DNA of 55,182 bases from Brevinematales bacterium. GTDB lineage: Bacteria > Spirochaetota > Brevinematia > Brevinematales > GWF1-51-8. Both the position numbers and the translations under genes were made by a program. Of this stretch, positions 24,535-30,941 are shown piece by piece; position 1 is the stretch's first letter, and every line of letters begins with the position of its first letter. Under the pieces are notes generated by a model. The model did not search any database. It worked only from the letters and a program-made list of their open reading frames with translations, and was not told the DNA's origin. The stretch covers positions 1-55,182 of the forward strand of contig JABLXV010000014.1 in assembly GCA_013177895.1 (NCBI GenBank), read 5' to 3'.

Positions 24535-25614
24535 ATGACTATCGACCGGTTAGGATGGAGTCCCTTTTTTGGGGATTCATTCGAGTTATTCAGGCGCGAC
24601 GGCGCATATCCCGCGAGGATATCCCGCGCCTACTATAACAGTTTCACTATCGCGGGGGAGAACGGCGAGGAGAATGCCGTGCTCACCGGAAACCTGCGCG
24701 CGGAATGCGAGTCTGACGGGGATTATCCGGTGACCGGGGATTGGGCTGCGGCGACCCGCGAACAGAATACCCACGCCGCCCTCGTGCACGGTATCCTTCC
24801 GCGCCGGACGAAACTTTCCCGGAAATCGCCGGGCAAGAGCTTCGCGGAACAGGTCATCTGCGCGAATATGGATATGGTTGTCGTCGTAGGCGCGTTCGAT
24901 CTGGAGTGGAATCCCCGCAGAATCGAACGTTTCCTGACGCTCGCGTGGAACAGCGGCGCGGAGCCGCTGGTTGTGCTCAATAAGCTCGACGTCCGCGGCG
25001 ATTGGGAAGCGCTGCTCGCCGAGACCGAATGCGCCGCCACCGGGGTGAACGTCCTCGCGGTGAGCGCGGAGACCGGAGAGGGGCTGGACGCATTGGAGCG
25101 GGCGGTCGCTCCCGGTAAGACCGCCGTGTTTATCGGCTCGTCCGGGGTAGGGAAATCCACCCTGCTGAACCGTCTGTCCGGCGGGGCGATTATAGCGACC
25201 GGGGAGGTGCATGCTAAAACCTCGCAGGGCCGGCATACCACCTCCACGCGCGAACTGACCGTCTTGCCGAACGGCGGGATTGTGATCGACACCCCGGGAC
25301 TGCGGGAGATCGAGCTATGGGCGGACGAGAGCGCGCTCGGGAACTCGTTCGCGGATATCGTGGAAATCGCCCGGGGATGCCGTTTCAGCGACTGTTCGCA
25401 TACGAACGAACCCGGGTGCGCGGTGATGGAAGGGCTTGAGAACGGTACGATCCGGCGCGGGCATTATGAAAATTATGTCAAACAGCGCCGGGAAATACGT
25501 TATCTCGAACGGCTCGGCGACGCGAACCTGATGCGCGAGGATAAGGAGAAGTGGAAAAAGATCGGTAAGTTCCAGCGCGAGATCGAGAAGCGCGGGAAGG
25601 GAGGACTAGGATGA
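24535..25614 (+). CDS. rsgA: Ribosome small-subunit-dependent GTPase A
   Basis: A 359-residue circularly permuted GTPase that helps mature the 30S subunit. The GTPase motifs come in permuted order: G4 NKLD (~149), SAETGEG, then G1 GSSGVGKST (~201), a Thr region (RHTTSTREL) and G3 DTPG. An N-terminal OB fold precedes and the C-terminal zinc motif is CRFSDCSHTNEPGC. ATG 24535 has GGAGGA nine bases upstream; a longer in-frame start lacks a site. Its TGA overlaps the methyltransferase ATG. Confidence 0.96.
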   Translation: MTIDRLGWSPFFGDSFELFRRDGAYPARISRAYYNSFTIAGENGEENAVLTGNLRAECESDGDYPVTGDWAAATREQNTHAALVHGILPRRTKLSRKSPGKSFAEQVICANMDMVVVVGAFDLEWNPRRIERFLTLAWNSGAEPLVVLNKLDVRGDWEALLAETECAATGVNVLAVSAETGEGLDALERAVAPGKTAVFIGSSGVGKSTLLNRLSGGAIIATGEVHAKTSQGRHTTSTRELTVLPNGGIVIDTPGLREIELWADESALGNSFADIVEIARGCRFSDCSHTNEPGCAVMEGLENGTIRRGHYENYVKQRREIRYLERLGDANLMREDKEKWKKIGKFQREIEKRGKGGLG

Positions 25615-26351
25615 ATATGGAAATGTTTTTTGAGGTGCATACCGGCGAGACCCGCGAGGGTCCGGGCAGTCTGGAAACGACGCGGAAGGCATTCTCATAT
25701 ATAAAGGGATTAAGTAAGAATTCGGAGATACTTGACGCGGGGTGCGGACCGGGATGGCAGACCCTCGAACTCGCGCGGCTATGTCCGGCGCGGATTACCG
25801 CAATCGACCTGCACCAGCCATTCCTCGATCTCTTGCGCCGAAACGTCGATGCACGGAGTTATGCGGACAGGTTTACTATACGGAATATGTCCATGGGCGA
25901 AATGGATTTCCCCCCTGAATCATTCGGCCTGATCTGGTCTGAGGGTGCGATCTATAATATCGGGTTCGCGCACGGTATCCGCGAATTCCGCAGGTTTATT
26001 AAAACGGGCGGGTATCTCGCTGTCTCGGAGGCGTCATGGCTGAAACCCGGCGCACCCTGGGAGATCAGGGATTTCTGGAACGCGGAGTACCCGGGGATCG
26101 ATACAATCGATGGCAGTCTTGAAAAGCTGATAGCGGCGGGATATGAACTTGTCGCGCATTTTACTCTACCTGACACCGACTGGTTCGCATATTATGACCC
26201 GCTAAAGGGAAGGCTTGATGAGATGATGCGGCGGCACCCGAACGACCCTGATGCGAAGGCATACTACGCGATGGAACGGCATGAGTATGAGTTGTTCGAT
26301 AAGTACCGGGAGTGGTACGGGTATGTATTCTATATCGCGAAAAAGTTGTAG
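25611..26351 (+). CDS. Class I SAM-dependent methyltransferase
   Basis: A 246-residue methyltransferase. Motif I is ILDAGCGPGWQTLEL (~40-54), with the acidic end of strand 2 in AIDLHQPFL and a motif-IV-like SFGLIWSEGAIYNIG. The C-terminal half (TDWFAYYDPLKGRLDEM...HEYELFDKYREWYGYVFYIAKK) resembles the small-molecule methyltransferases of the UbiE/Cyc-like superfamily. The substrate is unknown. It is coupled to rsgA by a four-base overlap, and a perfect hairpin follows at 26370. Confidence 0.85.
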   Translation: MNMEMFFEVHTGETREGPGSLETTRKAFSYIKGLSKNSEILDAGCGPGWQTLELARLCPARITAIDLHQPFLDLLRRNVDARSYADRFTIRNMSMGEMDFPPESFGLIWSEGAIYNIGFAHGIREFRRFIKTGGYLAVSEASWLKPGAPWEIRDFWNAEYPGIDTIDGSLEKLIAAGYELVAHFTLPDTDWFAYYDPLKGRLDEMMRRHPNDPDAKAYYAMERHEYELFDKYREWYGYVFYIAKKL

Positions 26352-26369
26352 TTCATAGTACAAACGCAG

Positions 26370-26397
26370 GTAAAGAGAGGTTAACCCCTCTCTTTAC
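26370..26397. terminator. Bidirectional terminator between convergent genes
   Basis: A perfect 11-bp stem, GTAAAGAGAGG (26370-26380) with CCTCTCTTTAC (26387-26397), loop of six. Followed by TTTTC on the plus strand. On the minus strand the last codons and stop of the 26381-26842 gene lie within the hairpin. Confidence 0.8.
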
Positions 26398-26842
26398 TTT
26401 TCTTTATATAAAGATTCATGATTCCGTTTTCTATAAACTCTTCTTCATAAGGGGTGATGAACTTGTCCAGAAGTTTAAATCTTTCAAGATTGTCCATTTC
26501 TTTTTGGGATTTCATATCGTACTTTTTTGACATATCTCTTCTGCCAAGTTTATCGGACAGTTCTTCCCAGAAGTATGACTCCTCATAATTACTCAGAATA
26601 TCTTCAAAAATGAATTCCTCGAATTGACGATTCGGGTAAAACTTTCCTTCATGTTTGTTGAAATCCTCTTCCGAATGAAAATCTTTACAGAAAGCGGTAA
26701 AGTATTCGAAAAGGTCTGAATATTCCTCCGCATTAAAGTCCAGTTCCGGGTTTTCTTCCTTTACTGCCTCTGTAATTATATCAGCCATCGATAATGCGCG
26801 GGTCAGTACCTTATACTGATTTTCGGATATCTCTACTTTCAT
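26381..26842 (-). CDS. Unknown acidic protein, paralogue A
   Basis: A 153-residue soluble acidic protein with no recognised domain. It is clearly related to the next gene upstream in the operon: shared patterns are ISENQYKVLTRALSMADI / FTEQQYKTLSRALFLASI, SYFWEELSDKLGRRDM / IVFWDELIHRLSSRDM and the C-terminal E-F-I-ENGI / EFEKNGI. Probably all helical. It is last in a minus-strand operon headed by DUF58 genes, and its stop codon is inside the terminator hairpin. Its codons are more AT-rich than its sister's. Confidence 0.75.
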   Translation of the reverse strand: MKVEISENQYKVLTRALSMADIITEAVKEENPELDFNAEEYSDLFEYFTAFCKDFHSEEDFNKHEGKFYPNRQFEEFIFEDILSNYEESYFWEELSDKLGRRDMSKKYDMKSQKEMDNLERFKLLDKFITPYEEEFIENGIMNLYIKKSKERG

Positions 26843-26866
26843 GGCGTTTCCTCAGTGAATAAAGTT

Positions 26867-27313
26867 TTACTTGACGACCATCCGGTCGATACCGTTCTTC
26901 TCGAATTCCTCGGCGTACTTGTCGATAAACGGGGACTCCTTCTCGATAATCTCCTCGACTTCCATCGCGTGGAGGGTTTCGTCGCCGTACTCCGCGTGCA
27001 TATCCCGTGAGGACAGACGGTGGATCAGTTCGTCCCAGAACACGATTTCATCGTAGGATTCGATAATCGACGAGCATTCCTCCTCGAGCGCGTGGGTAGG
27101 GATATAGCCCTTTCCCTTCTCGCCGGGGGTGAAATCGCCGGACGATTTGAAGTCCTGAGCGCGGGAGCCGACCATGCTTAAAAGCGACTGGTACTCCTCG
27201 TTATCGACGTCCGCTTCCGGGTCGAGCTCGTTCACTTCGCCAACCATAATGGACGCGAGAAATAGCGCCCGTGACAAGGTCTTATACTGCTGTTCCGTAA
27301 AATCGATAGTCAT
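26867..27313 (-). CDS. Unknown acidic protein, paralogue B
   Basis: A 148-residue acidic soluble protein, sister of the following gene (see shared FW-x-EL-x3-L-x-RDM motif). No known family recognised. AAGGA precedes the ATG, which overlaps the stop of the 56-residue gene at 27310-27480. The tandem pair probably arose by duplication and then diverged; the two may form a heteromer (inference). Confidence 0.75.
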   Translation of the reverse strand: MTIDFTEQQYKTLSRALFLASIMVGEVNELDPEADVDNEEYQSLLSMVGSRAQDFKSSGDFTPGEKGKGYIPTHALEEECSSIIESYDEIVFWDELIHRLSSRDMHAEYGDETLHAMEVEEIIEKESPFIDKYAEEFEKNGIDRMVVK

Positions 27314-27480
27314 ATTTTATCCTTAGTGAGTTTTTGATAAATAAATTTCTTTTGATAACTTTTTTCGGTTTCCGACACGGTTTCCTTGAGAATATCGAAA
27401 TAGGATCGGATATTGTTACCGGCTTTTTTATATAGTTTTTTCTGAACCAGTTCCATTTGCTTGAGAAGAATATGCGTCAT
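27310..27480 (-). CDS. Small basic protein of 56 residues
   Basis: Reading the minus strand from ATG 27480 gives 56 codons ending in TGA (27312-27310) that overlaps the next ATG as ATGA. The start has an excellent ribosome site (AGGAGAGG, ~6 bases upstream) and follows the DUF58 stop by 18 bp. The product (MTHILLKQMELVQKK..., ending LTKDKI) is Lys-rich and predicted helical, with no Cys and no membrane segment. Position, ribosome site and the overlap make it a likely real gene of the operon. Function unknown. Confidence 0.7.
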   Translation of the reverse strand: MTHILLKQMELVQKKLYKKAGNNIRSYFDILKETVSETEKSYQKKFIYQKLTKDKI

Positions 27481-27498
27481 TTATTTCCTCTCCTATTA

Positions 27499-28392
27499 TT
27501 ATCTTTTTTTCGCGCGGCGGCGAAGTAAAAGTTCTATCTTCCTGAAATAATCCATCGTATCGTTGATCTCCGCGTAATCGAGCGAGAGTTTCGCGAACAC
27601 CTTGCGGTAATAGTCGCGGTACCTCGCGATCTCGGAATGACGGTGTTCTGAGAGGTCGATCGTGCGGGTCTCCCCGTTCTCGATATCCTCGACGTCTATC
27701 AGCACCGGGAGTTTGCCCCCGCCGCGTAACGTTAACCGTTCCTCCATAAAGTCGTTCACTACTATCGGGATAACCTCATGTTTCTTGCATAGCCCGATGA
27801 GGGGTTTCTCGTACCCCGCGTCGAGGAAATCGGACATCAGGAATATGATGGCTTTTTTCTTCAGCAGGTTCATCATACTGAGGAGGGAATTCGCGATACT
27901 GGTGCCCTTCAGCACCGGCGGGCTGTACCAGCAGTCGCGGATAATCCGCAGGAGATGGGATTCGTTCTTCAGGGGCGGGACGACCTTCTCGATATCCGAG
28001 CTGAACAGGACGAGTCCCGCGCGGTCGTTATTATAGAACGACGCGAAGCCCAGAAGCGCAACGACCTCCGCCATCACCTGGCGCTTGGCCTTGCGGCTTC
28101 CGAAGAACATCGAGTCGCTGATATCGACCGCGAAAATCACGGTCAACTGGCGGTCTTCTATATAGGTCTTGATGAACGGCTGATTCATGCGCGCTGTGAC
28201 ATTCCAGTCGATATCGCGGACATCGTCGCCGGGATTATACCCGCGCACTTCGTTGAACTCGATGCCGCGTCCCTTGAAAACGCTGTGATAATCGCTCTGG
28301 AGCGTATCCGCGACCAATTTCCGCGCGCGTATCTCGAGGTTCTTGACCCGTTTGATAATCTGGTTAATGGGGATTTCAGGCTGGCGTTCCAT
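27499..28392 (-). CDS. DUF58 (vWA-like) protein
   Basis: A 297-residue DUF58 protein. The signature FNEVRGYNPGDDVRDIDWNVTARMNQPFIKTY (about 45-80) and the vWA-like metal site DISDSM are present, followed by FLMSDFLD. DUF58 proteins normally work with MoxR-type AAA+ ATPases in envelope or redox-enzyme maturation; no MoxR gene is adjacent here, so the partner must be encoded elsewhere or just be missing. Flanked by a two-TM protein 2 bp upstream and a small gene 18 bp downstream. Confidence 0.9.
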   Translation of the reverse strand: MERQPEIPINQIIKRVKNLEIRARKLVADTLQSDYHSVFKGRGIEFNEVRGYNPGDDVRDIDWNVTARMNQPFIKTYIEDRQLTVIFAVDISDSMFFGSRKAKRQVMAEVVALLGFASFYNNDRAGLVLFSSDIEKVVPPLKNESHLLRIIRDCWYSPPVLKGTSIANSLLSMMNLLKKKAIIFLMSDFLDAGYEKPLIGLCKKHEVIPIVVNDFMEERLTLRGGGKLPVLIDVEDIENGETRTIDLSEHRHSEIARYRDYYRKVFAKLSLDYAEINDTMDYFRKIELLLRRRAKKR

Positions 28393-28394
28393 AG

Positions 28395-28667
28395 TTAACC
28401 CTGCTTCGTTTTTTCCTGCTCGTCGTCGTCCGTCATCTCGAGGATAGTGGCCTTAGTAATTACACGCCCCTTCTCGTCGAACTTCGCGGCGGATTTGTTG
28501 AATTGCCGCTTGAGCTTCACGTTCCGGTAGAACAGATAGCCGCCGTAACCGATTATCGCGAGAATCACGATGAGAATCATGACCGGCGACAGCCAGACAA
28601 TGAAATAGAACAGTACGAGCAAACCGACGATGGTGATGACAAGGTCGATACCGTCGAAACGGTACAT
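28395..28667 (-). CDS. Small two-TM membrane protein
   Basis: A 90-residue protein with two adjacent hydrophobic helices (LVITIVGLLVLFYFIVWL and VMILIVILAIIGYGGYLF) and a charged cytoplasmic tail ending in acidic and Lys residues. First gene of the DUF58 operon, with GGAG before the ATG and a consensus promoter upstream. Not recognised; possibly a membrane anchor for the DUF58 protein. Confidence 0.75.
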   Translation of the reverse strand: MYRFDGIDLVITIVGLLVLFYFIVWLSPVMILIVILAIIGYGGYLFYRNVKLKRQFNKSAAKFDEKGRVITKATILEMTDDDEQEKTKQG

Positions 28668-28694
28668 AGGCGATACTCCAAAAGATATAGTAAA

Positions 28695-28723
28695 GTATAA
28701 TATAATTAGTGCGGAAAGTCAAA
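28695..28723 (-). promoter_or_regulatory. Promoter for the DUF58 operon
   Basis: On the minus strand TTGACT (28723-28718) and TATACT (28700-28695), spacing 17 bp, placed 28 bp before the first ATG. Confidence 0.7.
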
Positions 28724-28833
28724 GTGCTGCGCACGCTAATCCCGATCTGCGGGCTGAATACCTTAGTGAGGTGTTCAACCGTGATGCAAACGCGATATAG
28801 GCATCTCGACTGCGCTCGATGACCGATGGGACA

Positions 28834-29055
28834 CCCTTCGACTACGCTCAGGGTGACGTGCGTTTATTTAGGGTGATGTCATTTTCACTGGGGTGACGGT
28901 TCTTCCGTTTAAGGATGTGTTGACGAACTAGTTTTTGTCATTGCGAGGCGTCATGGTGAGCTTGCCGAACCATAGCCGAAGCAATCTATTTGGAGGTTTC
29001 ACCGACCGCTTCGCTCACGCTCGCGGTGACACCCTTCGACTGCGCTCAGGGTGAC
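28834..29055. repeat. Cluster of dispersed intergenic palindromes, copy 3
   Basis: In the 420-bp gap 28668-29087: a CCCTTCGACTACGCTCAGGG palindrome (28834-28853), a copy of the two-part element starting GTCATTGCGAGGC (28938) and ending AGCCGAAGCAATCTATT (28990), a second part GACCGCTTCGCTCACG/CTCGCGGTGAC (29004-29030), and another CCCTTCGACTGCGCTCAGGG (29032-29051). A shorter palindrome (ATGGTGAGC...GAACCAT) is nested inside the first part. Short GCTCAG-AGTGACG pieces run up to the stop codon of the next gene. Confidence 0.8.
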
Positions 29056-29087
29056 GCGGCGTTTGCTCAGAGTGACGTCATGTTTGC

Positions 29088-30662
29088 TCAGGAGGACGGT
29101 ACTTCCGGTTCGGGGGTTTCCGCTTCGGCCAGGTCGATTCCGCAGATACTCACGTGTTTCTGATTGTCAATCAGCATAAGCCGCACGGTATCGTTCCGCG
29201 CGGGGAAAAGCATCACCTCGCGGTATTCGCCTAATTCTTCACGGTTGATATTGAGCGTGGTGTTCGCGTCGTCCCCGTAGCAGATAATCTGGATATTCCC
29301 GTCGAGGCTGGAATAAAAATTCCGTATCCTTCTGAGCGCGATCATCTCGAAATCGTCTATATTGATATTGGCATAATTATGGTCGAAGGTATAGATAAAA
29401 CGGTAGCCGCCGTCATGATTATAAAATACCGGGAGCGCGCTGATGGAGCTGAATCCCCCGTGGAGCTTCCCGCCGATATTCAGGTAATACCATCCCCGTT
29501 CGATATAACTGAACGCGAATTTCCGCCCGTCGGAGGATACCTCGACATGGTTCAGGGCTTCCCCCGCCTCGTAGGTCTCCCCCATGAACGATACCCGCCA
29601 CGACCCGTCATGGAAATACCCGATGATAGTTTCGCTCCCGTCGCGGGAAAACGCGATGTCGAATATTTCGTCATATCCGCCGATCTCCGCATCGTTCACA
29701 TGCGCGAACCATTCGCCGGGCTCGCCCTCCTCCTCGTCGTATCCAAGGTTATAGATATAAGCGAATTTCGACCCCTCGGGGGAAAACACGATCGTCCCCG
29801 CGGCGTCATAATCCCCGTATTCCTCGCCGTTTATCACGAATTTCCATTTTGTCCCGTTGAAGTAGGCGAACCCGAACGATTTTCCGTCCGGGGCGAACAC
29901 AGGGGTGTTCATCTCGGGGTAGGGCCCGTAGGTTGCCCCGTTGAGGTGCATCCCCCATGACCCGCTCGCGATAATGATATCGTAGTCGTCTTCCTCGAAG
30001 ACGGGGTTGTTCACATAGACGACGCAAATCCCATTGCCGTTGAGGGAGTAGTGATGTAGATAGCCGTACCCGCCGAGGACATCCTCGCCGTAACGGACAT
30101 ACCATTTCCCGCCGCGGATAAAATCGTTATCGTCGAACGCGCCACCGATATTGTAGACGTAGATACATTTATCGTAGGCGTTGTCGTACTCGGATACCGT
30201 GACGCGGTCGTACGCGGGGGAGTCCTTCCCGTTGATATTCACCTGCCATTTAGGCGGGAGGGGAATACCCTCCTCGTCGTTATACTTTCCCTTCAGATAG
30301 TGGAAGCAGAATTTATCGAAATCCGGGCTGACGTCCGGGATTGAAACCTCGTCGTACTCTCCGTACACCTTGTCGCCGATTTTCACATACCATGCCCCGC
30401 GAATCACTTCCCCGGCCTTATCGAACAGCGCATTCTCGCAGTAAACATAACAGTACTTCGAGCCGTCGGCGTTGAACCGGATCTCCCGGATATAATCGTG
30501 CCCGCCGAATTCCTCGCCGTTGACGGAGAAATACGACTTTCCGCCGCGGCGGTAAACCAGCGCCGCTTTCGTGCCGTCGGCGGTAAGGATTCCTGTTCTG
30601 AGCGTCGTGTAATCGGAAACGAGATCGAAGCTGAACAAAGTTTTCAAGGAGGCTTTCTGCAT
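29088..30662 (-). CDS. Cytoplasmic beta-propeller protein with W/ING repeats
   Basis: A 524-residue protein without signal peptide or membrane helix. It contains about eight repeats of ~55 residues starting with a Trp-led strand and a [IVL]NG[E/K]..G.Y turn, then F[SA]PDG-type loops: for example WYVKIGDKVYGEYDEV, WGMHLNGATYGPYPEM, WKFVINGEEYGDYDAA, WRVSFMGETYEAG. This predicts a beta-propeller reminiscent of WG-repeat or TolB/WD40-like proteins. The C-terminal tail is Pro/Glu-rich. A consensus promoter lies upstream; monocistronic. Function unknown. Confidence 0.75.
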   Translation of the reverse strand: MQKASLKTLFSFDLVSDYTTLRTGILTADGTKAALVYRRGGKSYFSVNGEEFGGHDYIREIRFNADGSKYCYVYCENALFDKAGEVIRGAWYVKIGDKVYGEYDEVSIPDVSPDFDKFCFHYLKGKYNDEEGIPLPPKWQVNINGKDSPAYDRVTVSEYDNAYDKCIYVYNIGGAFDDNDFIRGGKWYVRYGEDVLGGYGYLHHYSLNGNGICVVYVNNPVFEEDDYDIIIASGSWGMHLNGATYGPYPEMNTPVFAPDGKSFGFAYFNGTKWKFVINGEEYGDYDAAGTIVFSPEGSKFAYIYNLGYDEEEGEPGEWFAHVNDAEIGGYDEIFDIAFSRDGSETIIGYFHDGSWRVSFMGETYEAGEALNHVEVSSDGRKFAFSYIERGWYYLNIGGKLHGGFSSISALPVFYNHDGGYRFIYTFDHNYANINIDDFEMIALRRIRNFYSSLDGNIQIICYGDDANTTLNINREELGEYREVMLFPARNDTVRLMLIDNQKHVSICGIDLAEAETPEPEVPSS

Positions 30663-30691
30663 GGTTTAACCCCGGTTTTGTTTTGGTGAAT

Positions 30692-30719
30692 ATTATAATA
30701 CGGTTCGCATAGATGTCAA
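30692..30719 (-). promoter_or_regulatory. Consensus promoter for the W-repeat propeller gene
   Basis: Minus strand TTGACA (30719-30714) and TATAAT (30697-30692), 16 bp apart, 30 bp before the ATG at 30662. Confidence 0.75.
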
Positions 30720-30860
30720 ACCAATGGAGCATCGGGATTACGGGAGATGAGAATTTAAATGTAGATCGATGAACATTATTCGCCGGCACACTTTTTAATC
30801 ACGGGCTATCTGATGGTTTCGGTATACACACTGAAATCGGGGCAAACACTCACGCGTGAG

Positions 30861-30889
30861 TTGACGATTCTCGCGTTTTCTACTATAAT
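30861..30889 (+). promoter_or_regulatory. Promoter for ileS
   Basis: TTGACG (30861-30866) and TATAAT (30884-30889) with a 17-bp spacer. The predicted leader of ~45 nt is too short for a T-box. Confidence 0.7.
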
Positions 30890-30941
30890 ATTCGATTGCG
30901 TTTTCCTTTAACCGACGCACTTTAAATAAAGGAGCTATAGA

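Noticed and set aside
26312-26530. Plus-strand frame running past the methyltransferase
   Set aside because: It crosses the terminator hairpin and lies opposite the minus-strand paralogue gene.
30861-30941. T-box riboswitch ahead of ileS
   Set aside because: Only ~45 nt separate the predicted start site from the ATG, with no specifier loop or terminator-antiterminator pair.
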